Origin: Sutcliffiella tianshenii
GTDB lineage: Bacteria; Bacillota; Bacilli; Bacillales; Bacillaceae_I
Direction of reading: 5' to 3'
Length of the DNA stretch: 64,000 nucleotides
Assembly: GCF_016908565.1 (NCBI RefSeq)
Contig: NZ_JAFBED010000008.1
Location: 1-64,000, forward strand
Made by a program: the position numbers and the translations under genes. Below, one piece after another: positions 41,303 through 54,553 of the stretch; position 1 is the stretch's first letter, and each line of letters opens with the position of its first letter. Under the pieces are notes generated by a model. The model made no database searches. It worked only from the letters and a program-made list of their open reading frames with translations, and had not been told where the DNA came from.

Positions 41303-42733
41303 GTGGCACCTTGTAAGGACGCGATGCAGCGGGTAGTCGGAAGCCGGGCGGCTGTGGAAAATATAGTGCTCGAAGGTGAAGTGGTGTACGGAATTACGAC
41401 TGGATTTGGGAAATTCAGTGATGTGCTGATCCCGGTTGAAGAAACAGAAATATTGCAGAAGCATCTTATCCATTCCCATGCTTGCGGGGTTGGGGAAGCT
41501 TTTTCTGAAGTGATTGGAAGGGCGATGCTTGTCCTGCGGGCAAATGCATTATTGAAGGGGTTTTCCGGTGTAAGGCCAGTGATCATTGAAAGGCTGCTGG
41601 AGTACGTAAATGAAGGCATCCATCCGGTGGTCCCTCAGCAGGGCTCACTTGGAGCTAGCGGAGACTTGGCTCCCCTTTCCCATCTTGCACTGACACTGCT
41701 CGGTGAAGGAGAAGTATTTTATCAAGGAGAGAAGGTTCATACGAGTGTTGTGTTGGCTAAAAAAGGGATCGTACCTCTTGAACTGAAGGCAAAGGAGGGG
41801 CTCGCACTCATCAATGGTACCCAGGCAATGACGGCTGTAGGAGTGGTGGCCTATTTGGAGGCTGAGAAGCTTGCATACCAGGCGGAATCGATCGCTGCAC
41901 TGACATTCGAGGGGCTGGAAGGGATCGTGGATGCATTGGATGAAGATGTGCATCTTGTAAGGGGATATCCGGAACAGGTGGAAGTGGCTGCAAGGATCAG
42001 AACCCTTTTACATGGGAGCAAGCTTGTCACAAGGCAAGGAGAGAAACGTGTGCAGGATGCCTATTCACTAAGGTGCATTCCTCAGGTTCATGGCGCTTCA
42101 TGGCAGGTCCTCGGCTATGTGAGGGAAAAGCTTGAGATCGAAATGAATGCAGCGACAGATAATCCGCTGATCTTCGGTGAAGGTGAAAAAGTAATCTCGG
42201 GTGGAAACTTCCACGGACAACCGATTGCTTTTGCGATGGACTTCCTAAAATTAGGTATGGCGGAGCTAGCCAATATATCAGAACGGCGAATTGAGCGGCT
42301 GGTGAATCCCCAATTGAATGATCTGCCGCCATTTCTTAGTGCCAAGCCGGGACTTCAATCAGGCGCCATGATCATGCAGTATTGTGCAGCATCCCTGGTG
42401 TCGGAGAACAAAACTTTGGCTCATCCGGCAAGTGTGGACTCCATTCCGTCTTCGGCAAATCAGGAGGACCACGTTAGCATGGGTACCATCGGGGCAAGGC
42501 ACGCCCATCAGATCATAGCCAATGTCAGGAGAGTCCTGGCCATCGAATGGATGTGCGCCATGCAAGCCGTGGAATACAGGGGCGTTCACCTCGCTGCCCC
42601 ACTCATGCAAAAATGGCACCAGGAAGGAAGAGGCATCGTCCCAAGCATCACAGAGGACCGCATCTTCTCCAAGGACATTGAAGCCCTAACCGAATGGATG
42701 CAATATCGGGGGAGCATACTGTGCGGAGCTTGA
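41303..42733 (+). CDS. hutH: Histidine ammonia-lyase, N-terminally separated
   Basis: HutH deaminates L-histidine to urocanate. From GTG 41303 there are 476 residues that include [16 protein letters not shown], the Ala-Ser-Gly triad forming the MIO cofactor in [17 protein letters not shown], and QSGAMIMQY. Some 20 N-terminal residues are encoded upstream of an in-frame TAG (41294). TTAGGAGAAGG over that stop could serve as a ribosome site for re-initiation, though GTG 41303 is close to it; ATG 41336 or others further in are possible. The C terminus is about nine residues shorter than I recall for relatives, and a GGGGTCTGGCCCC repeat lies ten bases after it. Activity is uncertain. Confidence 0.85.
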   Translation: MAPCKDAMQRVVGSRAAVENIVLEGEVVYGITTGFGKFSDVLIPVEETEILQKHLIHSHACGVGEAFSEVIGRAMLVLRANALLKGFSGVRPVIIERLLEYVNEGIHPVVPQQGSLGASGDLAPLSHLALTLLGEGEVFYQGEKVHTSVVLAKKGIVPLELKAKEGLALINGTQAMTAVGVVAYLEAEKLAYQAESIAALTFEGLEGIVDALDEDVHLVRGYPEQVEVAARIRTLLHGSKLVTRQGEKRVQDAYSLRCIPQVHGASWQVLGYVREKLEIEMNAATDNPLIFGEGEKVISGGNFHGQPIAFAMDFLKLGMAELANISERRIERLVNPQLNDLPPFLSAKPGLQSGAMIMQYCAASLVSENKTLAHPASVDSIPSSANQEDHVSMGTIGARHAHQIIANVRRVLAIEWMCAMQAVEYRGVHLAAPLMQKWHQEGRGIVPSITEDRIFSKDIEALTEWMQYRGSILCGA

Positions 42734-42743
42734 AATTCCTGCC

Positions 42744-42756
42744 GGGGTCTGGCCCC
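42744..42756. repeat. Short palindromic repeat, copy 1
   Basis: GGGGTCTGGCCCC just after the hutH stop. The same 13 bases occur at 48097-48109, and a variant GGGGTGCCAGACCCC at 61451-61465. All three are at gene ends or starts. It is a near-palindrome able to form a small hairpin. Confidence 0.7.
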
Positions 42757-42843
42757 CATCACTAAAATATTTTTGATACTTTAAAGCGCAACACCTTATA
42801 TCGTAAACAATTAAACGATTCATAAATGGGAGGATGAAGAAGG

Positions 42844-44508
42844 ATGGAAAAAGTAAATGTGATCAGAGCGCCTCGAGGCAGTGAGTTGAATACGAAGGGC
42901 TGGGTGCAGGAGGCGGCGCTGCGGATGCTGATGAATAATCTGGATCCCGAGGTTGCGGAGATCCCGGGTGAGCTCGTGGTTTACGGAGGTATAGGGAAGG
43001 CTGCACGAAATTGGGAAAGCTTTGATGCGATAGTGGCTTCCTTGAAGGAATTGAAGAATGATGAAACGCTGCTTATCCAATCAGGGAAGCCTGTTGCAGT
43101 ATTCCGGAGTCATGAGGATGCGCCGCGCGTACTTTTGGCCAATTCGAACCTGGTTCCAAAATGGGCCAATTGGGAGCATTTCCATGAGCTGGATAAGAAG
43201 GGCCTTATGATGTATGGCCAAATGACAGCGGGGAGCTGGATCTATATCGGGACACAAGGAATTCTCCAAGGGACGTATGAAACCTTTGCGGAAGCGGCAA
43301 AGCAGCATTTCAACAATACGCTTAAAGGCACCATCACCGTCACTGCCGGACTTGGTGGCATGGGTGGGGCCCAGCCGCTGGCAGTAACCATGAATGGAGG
43401 TGTATGTTTAGCGATCGAGGTGGATGAGCACCGCATCGACAGAAGAATTGAAACGAGATATTGCGATATAAAAATGACAAACCTTGATGAGGCAATCAGA
43501 AAAGCGGAAGAATATAAGGCTGCAGGAAAACCTTTATCCATCGGGCTTTTAGGGAATGCGGCTGAAATACTGCCACAGCTTGTCTCCAAGGGATTCACTC
43601 CTGATCTGCTGACAGACCAGACGTCTGCACATGATCCACTCAACGGATATATCCCTGTTGGTTTGACGTTGGCAGAAGCATCCTCTCTCAGAACCACTCA
43701 ATCTGAGAAGCTGGTGAAGCTGGCGAAGGAAAGCATGGCCATTCATGTGGAGGCGATGCTCGAGTTACAGAAAAAAGGGGCCATCACCTTTGATTATGGA
43801 AATAACATCCGCCAGGTCGCTTTTGACGAGGGAGTGAAGGATGCCTTTGACTTCCCTGGGTTTGTGCCTGCCTTTATCCGTCCTCAATTCTGTGAAGGTA
43901 AAGGGCCGTTCCGCTGGGTGGCGCTTTCCGGAGATCCACAGGACATCTATAAGACGGATGAAGTGATTTTAAGGGAGTTTGCAGATAATGAGCATCTTTG
44001 CAACTGGATTAAAATGGCCCGTGAAAAGGTGGCATTCCAAGGGCTGCCTTCACGCATCTGCTGGCTAGGATATGGTGAACGTGCCCGTTTCGGAAAAATC
44101 ATCAACGAAATGGTAGCAAAAGGTGAACTTTCTGCACCGATTGTCATTGGCCGTGATCATCTTGACTGTGGCTCTGTAGCTTCGCCAAACAGGGAAACCG
44201 AAGCGATGCTCGATGGCAGTGATGCAGTGGCGGACTGGCCGATTTTGAACGCCCTGATCAATGGGGTAAATGGGGCGAGCTGGGTCTCCGTCCATCATGG
44301 CGGGGGAGTCGGAATGGGATACTCCCTCCACGCTGGAATGGTGATAGTTGCTGATGGTACGGAAGCGGCTGCAAGAAGGCTGGAACGCGTACTGACCTCA
44401 GATCCTGGGATGGGTGTAGTAAGGCATGCAGATGCAGGATATGAGCTTGCTAAAAAAGTGGCGAAAGAAAAAGGTGTCCACATCCCACTATTGAAGGAGA
44501 GTGAATAA
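42844..44508 (+). CDS. hutU: Urocanate hydratase
   Basis: HutU adds water to urocanate to give imidazolone propionate, with NAD+ as electrophilic cofactor. The 554-residue length matches the family. Recognisable parts are [32 protein letters not shown] (Gly-rich NAD site), the conserved Cys region in [20 protein letters not shown] and [26 protein letters not shown] lies before the start. The 110-base gap from hutH carries the small palindrome. Second enzyme of the hut operon. Confidence 0.97.
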   Translation: MEKVNVIRAPRGSELNTKGWVQEAALRMLMNNLDPEVAEIPGELVVYGGIGKAARNWESFDAIVASLKELKNDETLLIQSGKPVAVFRSHEDAPRVLLANSNLVPKWANWEHFHELDKKGLMMYGQMTAGSWIYIGTQGILQGTYETFAEAAKQHFNNTLKGTITVTAGLGGMGGAQPLAVTMNGGVCLAIEVDEHRIDRRIETRYCDIKMTNLDEAIRKAEEYKAAGKPLSIGLLGNAAEILPQLVSKGFTPDLLTDQTSAHDPLNGYIPVGLTLAEASSLRTTQSEKLVKLAKESMAIHVEAMLELQKKGAITFDYGNNIRQVAFDEGVKDAFDFPGFVPAFIRPQFCEGKGPFRWVALSGDPQDIYKTDEVILREFADNEHLCNWIKMAREKVAFQGLPSRICWLGYGERARFGKIINEMVAKGELSAPIVIGRDHLDCGSVASPNRETEAMLDGSDAVADWPILNALINGVNGASWVSVHHGGGVGMGYSLHAGMVIVADGTEAAARRLERVLTSDPGMGVVRHADAGYELAKKVAKEKGVHIPLLKESE

Positions 44509-46723
<2,215 letters not shown>

Positions 46724-46832
46724 AAAAAAGCTTTGGCCGTCGTTGGTTAACCGTTCCATTTTAAGGTGCTACTTTAAAAATATGTGCCGAAATGACAGTC
46801 GTATGGGCATCTTTATTGGTATATAAAAAAGT

Positions 46833-46869
46833 GAAACTCGCCGTAGTGATTGGCGAGTTTCAGTAGTTT
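46833..46869 (+). terminator. Terminator-like hairpin after the hut operon
   Basis: GAAACTCGCC pairs perfectly with GGCGAGTTTC around nine bases; the T tract after it is short and begins after AGTAG, so efficiency is uncertain. Confidence 0.6.
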
Positions 46870-47202
46870 TTCCGCTTATGCACAGCAAAATCATCCATTT
46901 TTGAATTTTACGAGCGAATAGGCGGAATCTCTCCGTCTATTTCAGCCTTTTTTAATAGTAATTACGAATTAAGGGGAATTTTTCTGTCTATTTATCAGCT
47001 CTAGTGCTTAACCTGGTCTCCCAACCGATAAGAGCGAGCCTTCTTGATTCTAAATCAAGGAATCAAAGTTATTAAAATTTCGTAGAAACGTAGACAGATA
47101 AGGAGAAAGACGTATGCATATCCATACGTCAATTCTTGTGTCATTTAATTAGAATGCACCTGTAAACGGAACCCTTTACGTTGTCGGCCAAAGCTTTTCC
47201 TG
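46870..47202. other. Gene-free stretch with two similar short blocks
   Basis: No coding region is supported. GGAATCTCTCCGTCTATTTC (near 46925) and GGAATTTTTCTGTCTATTTA (near 46976) are diverged direct repeats about 51 bases apart, each followed by a CAGC- or CAGC-like block. They look like decayed repeat copies. A short CATACG/CGTATG pair lies near 47110. Confidence 0.4.
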
Positions 47203-48081
47203 TTACTGCTTCTTCCACAATTTATACAGAGCCTGAGTGCCGCTGTTTTCTTCGCCCTTTTGCGATAGTTTCACATACATTTCCTTTGCCAGTGCCAATC
47301 CGGGTACATCCAGTCCCATTCGTTCTGCTTCATCAAGGGCGATCTCCATATCTTTGATGAAGTGCTTGACGAAGAATCCAGGTTCAAAGTTATCGGCAAT
47401 GATCCTAGGGGCCAAATTACTTAGTGACCAGCTTCCTGCGGCTCCGCTTGAGATGCTCTTCAACACATCCTCCGGATTCAAACCAGCAGCATCTGCGTAA
47501 GCAAGTGCCTCACAGACCCCTATCATGTTTGTAGCGATGGCAATCTGATTGCACATTTTGGTATGCTGCCCGGCTCCGGCTCCACCCTGATGGATGATGT
47601 TTGATCCCATTAGCTTAAAAACGGGAAGGCATGCTTCAAAGGCAGATTCGTCCCCACCAACCATGATTGTCAATCTTGCTTCCTTCGCGCCAATATCCCC
47701 ACCCGATACCGGGGCGTCCAAGCTATGGATCTGACGCTCCTTCGCCTCGATGAAAATCTGCTTTGCAAGTGTTGGCGTGGAGGTGGTCATGTCTATCACA
47801 AATGCCCCTGTTTTGGCATTCTCAAGAATTCCCTCCTGCCCAAAATACACTTCCTCCACATCCTTTGGATAACCGACCATCGTAATGATATAATCCGCAT
47901 CCCTCACAGCCTCCCCGGGACTGCCGGCCCAACTTGCCCCCTGTGCCAAAAGAGCCTCCGCCTTCTCCTTGGAACGCGTAAACACAACCACATCATAACC
48001 ACCACTCATCAAATGCCCAGCCATGCTGCGCCCCATCACACCAGTACCTATAAACGCGATTTTTTTTGCTTCTACATTCAT
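47203..48081 (-). CDS. NAD-binding beta-hydroxyacid dehydrogenase
   Basis: A 292-residue 3-hydroxyisobutyrate-dehydrogenase-like enzyme (B. subtilis YkwC type). IAFIGTGVMGRSMAGHLM is the Rossmann motif; DAPVSGGDIGAKEARLTIM carries the substrate-binding signature, GAGQHTKMCNQIAIA the catalytic Lys, and KDMEIALDEAE the C-terminal helix. It oxidises a 3-hydroxyacid with NAD(P)+; the exact substrate is unknown. ATG 48081 has GGGAGG nine bases upstream, and that ribosome site adjoins the GGGGTCTGGCCCC palindrome. Confidence 0.9.
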   Translation of the reverse strand: MNVEAKKIAFIGTGVMGRSMAGHLMSGGYDVVVFTRSKEKAEALLAQGASWAGSPGEAVRDADYIITMVGYPKDVEEVYFGQEGILENAKTGAFVIDMTTSTPTLAKQIFIEAKERQIHSLDAPVSGGDIGAKEARLTIMVGGDESAFEACLPVFKLMGSNIIHQGGAGAGQHTKMCNQIAIATNMIGVCEALAYADAAGLNPEDVLKSISSGAAGSWSLSNLAPRIIADNFEPGFFVKHFIKDMEIALDEAERMGLDVPGLALAKEMYVKLSQKGEENSGTQALYKLWKKQ

Positions 48082-48096
48082 GTTCAAAATCCTCCC

Positions 48097-48109
48097 GGGG
48101 TCTGGCCCC
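48097..48109. repeat. Short palindromic repeat, copy 2
   Basis: GGGGTCTGGCCCC, identical to copy 1 at 42744. It lies directly beside the ribosome site of the dehydrogenase gene and could affect its translation as a small hairpin. Confidence 0.7.
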
Positions 48110-48396
48110 ATATTTAAATTTTTGTAGTCAATGTATTTATCATTATACCAAATGTGTGGTTTGGGGTTATATTTCTGTAGTTTAAATCATTTCAAAATTA
48201 TTTGAAAATCAGCACTGTAATAGTTAAAAATACGCTTTTGGAGTCGATGAGAGAGTTATAATGTGAGTTTATATTTAATTTGTTATAATATTTAGAAAAA
48301 TAAAGAAATTTGTAGTATAATAGGGAATGTTGGAAATAATACACATCATTTAAAAAATGACAGATAGATTGATAGAATTAGAAGGGAGGAAGAACG

Positions 48397-50274
48397 TTGG
48401 AAAAGCCTAACTATTTATTGAATAAAGGAAAAGACCAACATGTAGAATCCATTTCAAAAATTCATCTCATCATAATCATATCTCCGACTGGCAACATACA
48501 ATATGCCTCTTCCTCATGTGTCTCAATACTCGGTTTTCACAAGCATGAACTCATTGACACAAAGCTGGAAGACTGGATACATACAGAGGACCTTTATTTA
48601 ATTGAGAGCTTGATATACCAACCCTCACACCAAGCACAATGTTTTTTTAGGATGAAAAGGAAACATCAAGGATTTGTTTGGATGGAAGCCATACTTTCAG
48701 AAATACAGGATCCCGCACAGCAATTTGAAAAAGAAATTGTACTGAAACTGTCTCAGACAATGGATATAGGTAATAAATCCCCCCAACAGTCTAACTTTAT
48801 TTTGAAGACTGAGACAGAGGAGAATGGTCAAGTCAATAAAATAAATGAAATCAAAGAGTTAACAGATAAAGAAGAAGGCTACTCCGCATTCGACTTGATT
48901 GAGCATCTGCCAAATGGCCTTTTTTTAACGGTGGATGGAGTCATCAAATATGTCAACGAAACGGGCACAAGGATGCTTGGTGCCTGTCAGAAAAGCCAGT
49001 TGCTCGATACTTCAGTCTATGACTACATCGAAGAGACCTTCCATGATATTGTGAAGCAGCGAATCAGATCGGTTCAACAAGGATTTCGGGTGGGGCTCAT
49101 GGAACAGAGATGGTATCGATTAGATGGAAGAATGATAGAAGTGGAAATCATTTCGAATCAGACGATGTACAAGGGCCAGCCGGCTTCATTTGTGATGCTG
49201 ATGGATATTTCCCATCGGAAAAACTTTCACAAGATATTGCAGAATAGTAGGGAACGTTTTCGGATGCTTGTGCAAAACTCGATTGATACTATAGGCGTCA
49301 TTTGTGAGGAGAAGTGGACATTCATCAACGAGTCCGGAGTGAAGATGCTCGAAGTGGATAACTATGGGGAATTGATCGGGAAAAGTGTTTATCAAAATAT
49401 TGGAAAACAGGATTTTCAATATATATGGAAGACGATACATGCACAATCCAAGGGGGAAAAGCTGCCAACCTTTGAACAGGAATGGACTACAATGAAAGGT
49501 CATAAACTCTACACCGAAGTGATCGGGATCCCGACCACCTATCTTGGAAAAAATGCGATGCAGGTGATCATCCGCGATATAACCGAGAGAAAGCAGGCAG
49601 AGGCAGTGATGCTTCAATCTGAAAAACTTTCTGTTGCCGGCCAGCTTGCTGCTGGAATCGCCCATGAAATACGAAATCCACTGACCGCAATAAAGGGATT
49701 CTTTAAACTCCTTGAGCGGGAAATGGATCAAAAGAAAGAGTATTTCCATATCATTGAGTCTGAATTGAGCAGAATCGAATTGATACTTAGCGAGCTTCTC
49801 CTGCTGGCTAAGCCTCATAAGGTCCGTATTCAAAAAGTTTCCCTTGATACATTGCTCAAAGATGTCACCACACTACTTGAAACACAGGCAATCATGAATA
49901 ATGTCTGGTTTGAAATGAAGCTTGATGCAAAGGACCCGTATATCCAATGTGACGACAATCAAGTGAAGCAGGTGTTCATCAATCTCATTAAAAATGGAAT
50001 AGAAGCCATGTCAGGGGGAGGGAACATTTTCATTGAAACGGAGGATGAAGGGGCAGAAGTGATCATCCGGATCAGAGACGAAGGCCCAGGCATAGCGGAA
50101 GAGATAATAGCCCGTCTTGGGGAACCGTTCTTTACGACCAAAACCACCGGTACGGGACTCGGTCTCATGATCACCTTCAACATCATCAAGAACCATCATG
50201 GAACTGTCAGTGTCAAAAGCGAAGTGGGTCAAGGTTCCACCTTTGAAGTTCGTTTTCAAAAGGTCGGAAGATAA
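48397..50274 (+). CDS. PAS-domain sensor histidine kinase, sporulation-kinase type
   Basis: A 625-residue soluble kinase without membrane helices. Three PAS-like domains (about 20-115, 160-265, 275-395) precede the dimerisation domain with the phospho-acceptor His at about 423 (AAGIAHEIRNPLTAIKGFF) and an ATPase domain (NLIKNGIEAM, DEGPGIAEE, GTGLGLMI). This layout, with several PAS domains and no partner regulator next to it, is that of KinA/KinE, which feed the Spo0 phosphorelay. It starts at TTG with GAAGGGAGG upstream. The role in sporulation is inference. Confidence 0.88.
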   Translation: MEKPNYLLNKGKDQHVESISKIHLIIIISPTGNIQYASSSCVSILGFHKHELIDTKLEDWIHTEDLYLIESLIYQPSHQAQCFFRMKRKHQGFVWMEAILSEIQDPAQQFEKEIVLKLSQTMDIGNKSPQQSNFILKTETEENGQVNKINEIKELTDKEEGYSAFDLIEHLPNGLFLTVDGVIKYVNETGTRMLGACQKSQLLDTSVYDYIEETFHDIVKQRIRSVQQGFRVGLMEQRWYRLDGRMIEVEIISNQTMYKGQPASFVMLMDISHRKNFHKILQNSRERFRMLVQNSIDTIGVICEEKWTFINESGVKMLEVDNYGELIGKSVYQNIGKQDFQYIWKTIHAQSKGEKLPTFEQEWTTMKGHKLYTEVIGIPTTYLGKNAMQVIIRDITERKQAEAVMLQSEKLSVAGQLAAGIAHEIRNPLTAIKGFFKLLEREMDQKKEYFHIIESELSRIELILSELLLLAKPHKVRIQKVSLDTLLKDVTTLLETQAIMNNVWFEMKLDAKDPYIQCDDNQVKQVFINLIKNGIEAMSGGGNIFIETEDEGAEVIIRIRDEGPGIAEEIIARLGEPFFTTKTTGTGLGLMITFNIIKNHHGTVSVKSEVGQGSTFEVRFQKVGR

Positions 50275-50360
50275 TACTTTTGTACTAATTAAAATATTCC
50301 TTTTTACTAATGGTTTTAGGACTCTATTTTCATTACGATGGAAATGTGCCGATCCGGTAC

Positions 50361-50416
50361 GAGGAACTACAGTTGGGAAGTGAGAATTCATTGTGCCAGC
50401 TGTAGTTCCTCTTTCT
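50361..50416 (+). terminator. Large terminator hairpin
   Basis: GAGGAACTACAG pairs perfectly with CTGTAGTTCCTC across a 26-base loop, followed by TTTCT. It ends the kinase gene. Confidence 0.78.
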
Positions 50417-50462
50417 ATTGATACAAAATATATAAACAATTTAAGAAACGGCAGGGAAAGAT

Positions 50463-52301
50463 ATGAACGGGAAATGGAAGGGAATACACATCTCAGAACT
50501 TTATATGGGGTTTGTAACTGTAATCGGGTGGGTTCTTGTGCTTCTTCAAGTACTAGCCTTATCACCGGTTGAAGTTTCATTCACCCTGCTTTTATTGATT
50601 GTTTTTCTAGGGATTTGTGAGTATTATCCAATGCCTGTACCAAAAGGGCACACTACACTTACATTTCCTATCATCTATATGATTTATGTTGTGTTCGGTT
50701 TGGAAACAGTCATCATCATCTATGCTTTCATAGTTCTGGCAATCAATCTAAGTCATCGCAGGCCTCTGCGAATTATGCTGTTCAATCCTTCCCAGCTTGC
50801 TATCAGCTTTTATCTTGCACATGTTCTCCATCAAATTATGATGGGAACTTTTCTGACAGTCACCATTTCACCACTATTGAATGGATTGATTGGCTTTTCT
50901 TTAATGATCATTCTTTTTTATATATTGAATAACGTGATTGTGGATATCGTTCTCTGGCTGAGACCTGAACCCTATACATTAAAGATTTGGTGGGGCAAAA
51001 CACAGGGGGAGCTCATCAGTTTTGTCATCTCCTATATCTATGGCTGTCTCATTCATATACTGGGCAGTCAAAATCGTGGGGAAGTGGATATCTTCTCATT
51101 CTTTTTCTTCTTCTCTCCGCTCGTTGGACTTTCCTTGCTCAGTTCCATCATTGCCCGCCTGAAAACGGAGAAAAACCGAATCAGGGCATTATTCCAATTC
51201 TCCACGGAACTGAACAAGTCCATACCTTCAAGGGGTTGGGAAAATTTAATAAAAAATTTGCTGCAAGAATTGATGCCTTATGAAGATTGCATCCTTTTTG
51301 TGAAAAATGAAAAAGGTATCTGGGAACAAACAATCATCAAAGGCGAAATCCTCTCCAGTCCGTCTCTTGATGCTCTCCTGGAATTGGAGAAAATTTCACA
51401 CTTACAGGGTTATGATCATAAAAAATCAGGGAAAGGACCTTTAGCGCCCTTTCTGAGGGCTTCCTCACGATCTGTTGTTTATTCACCGTTACTTTTTGAA
51501 GGTCAATCAATTGGCTGTTTTGTCGTGTCAAAAGGCCGCACCAAAAGTTTTACTATCGAGGATACCCGCTCCATTGCGACCATCGCCAACCAACTGGCTG
51601 TATTTTTGAAAACAAGGCAGCTTGTAAGTGAACAGGAGCGTAGAATCATTCTCGAAGAGCGGAACAGGATTGCACATGACATCCACGATGGAATAGCCCA
51701 AACCCTGGCAGGTGCTGTCATGAAGCTGGATACTTCCTACAAAAAATTGGAGACACATCCTTCTGATGCCAAGCTCCTCATTGCGGACAGCATCAAGAAG
51801 CTGAGGGAAAGCCTTAAGGATGTCAGGGATTCGATTTATGCGCTCCGTCCATATCCAACAGAGGAGCTGGGATTTCATTTGGCAGTGGAAAAAAAGCTGA
51901 CCGAGCTGAAAAAAGATCCAACCTTTACATTGGATGTTCAGCTTCAGGTACGTGGAAATCGGGGATCCATCAGTCCGATGACAGAGAAGGTCATGTTCAG
52001 CGTGTTCCAGGAAAGCATCCAAAACTGCCTGAAGCATGCGAATGCCACACATCTGCATATCCTGATCAGCTACCAGTCAGATCATATTGTCTTGAAAATG
52101 AAGGATAATGGCCAGGGGTTCTCTTTGTATCATGCAATGATAAAAGCGATGAATCAACCTCACTACGGAATACTTCAAATGAATGAAGCGGCAGAGAAAA
52201 TTGGCTCTGCCCTTCAAATCGACAGCAAGCCGAATGAGGGAACGGAAATTACACTGACAGTTCCCAAGTTGGGATTAGAAGGGGAGATTGATAATGATTA
52301 A
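50463..52301 (+). CDS. Membrane sensor histidine kinase, HisKA_3 type with GAF
   Basis: A 612-residue kinase. Residues about 15-235 form seven or so membrane helices (a MASE-like sensor with [17 protein letters not shown]), residues about 260-390 a GAF-like domain, and about 395-465 the HisKA_3 domain with the phospho-acceptor His in [19 protein letters not shown], followed by a small ATPase domain ([17 protein letters not shown]). This is the NarX/DegS/LiaS class. It overlaps the response-regulator gene by eight bases. The ligand is unknown. Confidence 0.9.
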   Translation: MNGKWKGIHISELYMGFVTVIGWVLVLLQVLALSPVEVSFTLLLLIVFLGICEYYPMPVPKGHTTLTFPIIYMIYVVFGLETVIIIYAFIVLAINLSHRRPLRIMLFNPSQLAISFYLAHVLHQIMMGTFLTVTISPLLNGLIGFSLMIILFYILNNVIVDIVLWLRPEPYTLKIWWGKTQGELISFVISYIYGCLIHILGSQNRGEVDIFSFFFFFSPLVGLSLLSSIIARLKTEKNRIRALFQFSTELNKSIPSRGWENLIKNLLQELMPYEDCILFVKNEKGIWEQTIIKGEILSSPSLDALLELEKISHLQGYDHKKSGKGPLAPFLRASSRSVVYSPLLFEGQSIGCFVVSKGRTKSFTIEDTRSIATIANQLAVFLKTRQLVSEQERRIILEERNRIAHDIHDGIAQTLAGAVMKLDTSYKKLETHPSDAKLLIADSIKKLRESLKDVRDSIYALRPYPTEELGFHLAVEKKLTELKKDPTFTLDVQLQVRGNRGSISPMTEKVMFSVFQESIQNCLKHANATHLHILISYQSDHIVLKMKDNGQGFSLYHAMIKAMNQPHYGILQMNEAAEKIGSALQIDSKPNEGTEITLTVPKLGLEGEIDND

Positions 52302-52932
52302 TGTTATGCTTGTGGATGATCATGCAATATTGAGGGATGGATTAAAAACAATCATATCTTTGGAAAACGACATGGATGTGGTGGGGGAGGCCACCGGCGG
52401 TTCTGAAATGGTTGCATTATTGAAAACTATAAGCCCGGATGTCATCGTGATGGATATAAACATGCCAGAGAAAAATGGGATAGAACTTACTAAAATTGTG
52501 AAAAAAGAATATCCTGACATAAAAGTGCTAATCCTTACAATGTATAAACATGAGGAATATTTCATGTCTGCATTAAAAGAGGGGGCAGACGGTTACTTAT
52601 TGAAGGACTCTCCTTCGGAACAGGTTGTAGATGCCATCCGCACGGTTCATCGTGGGGAATCAATCATCCATCCTGCCATGACCAAAAAGCTCATCAGCTA
52701 TCATCAGCAGGAGGCACAGGCAAAAGAGGAGACAGTTTTAACAGAAAGGGAGAAGGAAGTTCTTGTTTGCCTTGTACAGGGGCTTTCCAATAAAGAAATC
52801 GCCGGCCGTCTTTTCATCAGTGATAAAACAGTGAAAATCCATGTAAGTAAAATATTCAAAAAGCTTGATGTGAAAAGCAGATCCCAAGTAGTCATCTATG
52901 CGGTGCAACATAAATTGGTACAGCTTCCTTAA
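52294..52932 (+). CDS. NarL/LuxR-type response regulator
   Basis: A 212-residue regulator. The receiver (about 1-120) has [13 protein letters not shown], the phospho-accepting Asp in [12 protein letters not shown] and the Lys in GYLLKDSP; the LuxR-type helix-turn-helix (about 145-205) reads [20 protein letters not shown] and [16 protein letters not shown] 52294 is seven bases after GGGGAG; a TTG lies two codons earlier. Cognate partner of the kinase upstream; targets unknown. Confidence 0.95.
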   Translation: MINVMLVDDHAILRDGLKTIISLENDMDVVGEATGGSEMVALLKTISPDVIVMDINMPEKNGIELTKIVKKEYPDIKVLILTMYKHEEYFMSALKEGADGYLLKDSPSEQVVDAIRTVHRGESIIHPAMTKKLISYHQQEAQAKEETVLTEREKEVLVCLVQGLSNKEIAGRLFISDKTVKIHVSKIFKKLDVKSRSQVVIYAVQHKLVQLP

Positions 52933-53026
52933 AACTTTTAGTGGATTTTGACAGAATATTCCCTATACAAATACAAGAATCGGTAGTATCATATTAGACT
53001 AATCTTTGAAATAGGAGTTTTTCGTC

Positions 53027-54370
53027 ATGAAACAGCATGAGCAATGGACATCAAAAATCGGCTTTATTTTAGCAGCAGCAGGTTCTGCCATAGGCCTCGG
53101 CGCAATCTGGAAATTCCCATATATGGCAGGAACGAATGGTGGCGGAATATTCTTTTTAATCTTTATTCTATTTACTCTCCTTATTGGAGCCCCGATGCTA
53201 CTGGCGGAATTTATTATCGGAAGGTCCACGCAAAAAGATGCCATTACCTCTTATAAGGTGCTTGCCAAAGGGTCGAAGTGGCATTATATCGGGATATTGG
53301 GAGTGATTGCCTCCTTTATTCTCCTGTCCTTCTACAGTGTGGTAGGCGGATGGATTGTCACATACCTTGGAAAAAGCTTTATCGGGGGGTTATCCAATTT
53401 CACATTGGATGAATACAGTGGGCTTTTTGAACAGACCATCGCCAGCCCTCTTCTCGTGCTTATTGCACAGTTCATCTTTATTCTCATTACCATCTATGTG
53501 GTACAGGCTGGTGTACAAAGCGGGATAGAGAAAGCAAGCAAAATATTAATGCCTTTATTATTTATCATCTTTCTCGTTCTTCTTATCCGCTCTTTGACAT
53601 TGGAAGGAGCATGGGAGGGAGTACGATTCTTCCTTCAGCCGGACCTGTCCCTCATCACACCAAATACATTCCTGATGGCATTGGGACAAGCACTGTTTTC
53701 CTTAAGTGTCGGTATTTCCATCATGGTTACATACAGCTCCTACCTGACAAAAGGCGAAAACCTTGTCAAATCGGCAGGTTCTGTGGTCGGATTAAATATC
53801 ATTATCTCCCTATTATCCGGTCTCGTCATTTTCCCGGCAGTATTCGCACTTGGATTGCAGCCTGATGAGGGGCCGGGATTAGTCTTTGTTATCCTTCCTG
53901 CGGTGTTTGATCAGCTTCCATTCGGCGTGATCTTCCTTGCGATGTTTATGATTCTTTTGCTGTTCGCAACACTGACATCAGCTTTTTCCATCTTGGAAAT
54001 CATTGTTGCAGTTATTGTGAAGGACAACCAGGAGAAAAGGAAAAAGGTAGCCTGGGTTACTGGTATCATCATTTTCATAATGGGTATACCATCTGCCTTA
54101 TCATTTGGGGTCCTATCGGATCTTACGATTAATGGCTTGATTTTCTTTGATGCAGCCGATTATCTTGTCACAAACATTGCATTGCCTGTAGGGGCATTGC
54201 TGATCTCAATATTTGTGGGACATCGAATTCCCAAGGATATCCTAAAGGATGAATTCTTCCAGGGTTCAACTGTAAGAAAATCGGTATTTTCCATCTGGTA
54301 CTATCTCATTCGATATATAATCCCAGTAGGAATTCTTCTCGTTTTTATTCAATCACTCGGACTTATATAA
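53027..54370 (+). CDS. Sodium-dependent transporter (SNF/NSS family)
   Basis: A 447-residue membrane protein with about eleven helices, one fewer than twelve, as in many bacterial NSS members. The first helices read [34 protein letters not shown] in part (split here), with the unwound GSAIGLG sodium/substrate site, and helix 6 has [17 protein letters not shown]. Family members carry amino acids (for example tyrosine or tryptophan) with Na+. AATAGGAG precedes the ATG. A terminator follows. It stands just before the subtilase cluster, so amino-acid uptake after proteolysis is a possible link (inference). Confidence 0.93.
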   Translation: MKQHEQWTSKIGFILAAAGSAIGLGAIWKFPYMAGTNGGGIFFLIFILFTLLIGAPMLLAEFIIGRSTQKDAITSYKVLAKGSKWHYIGILGVIASFILLSFYSVVGGWIVTYLGKSFIGGLSNFTLDEYSGLFEQTIASPLLVLIAQFIFILITIYVVQAGVQSGIEKASKILMPLLFIIFLVLLIRSLTLEGAWEGVRFFLQPDLSLITPNTFLMALGQALFSLSVGISIMVTYSSYLTKGENLVKSAGSVVGLNIIISLLSGLVIFPAVFALGLQPDEGPGLVFVILPAVFDQLPFGVIFLAMFMILLLFATLTSAFSILEIIVAVIVKDNQEKRKKVAWVTGIIIFIMGIPSALSFGVLSDLTINGLIFFDAADYLVTNIALPVGALLISIFVGHRIPKDILKDEFFQGSTVRKSVFSIWYYLIRYIIPVGILLVFIQSLGLI

Positions 54371-54375
54371 AAAGC

Positions 54376-54409
54376 GAACACCAAAGCGCATGCTTCGGTG
54401 TTTTTTTTA
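54376..54409 (+). terminator. Terminator of the transporter gene
   Basis: AACACCAAAGC pairs with GCTTCGGTGTT around GCAT-type loop bases, followed by eight T. Confidence 0.88.
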
Positions 54410-54553
54410 TGTTCTCCTACTACCAAGGTACTAATGAAGATAGTACGGATACTCTGTCTTTTACCACCGATGACTAATAGTTATGCATTTGTGGGTATGA
54501 GAAAATACAAATAATTATCTTACTATTCAAAAAGTTGCGGAAGGGGAAAAGGG

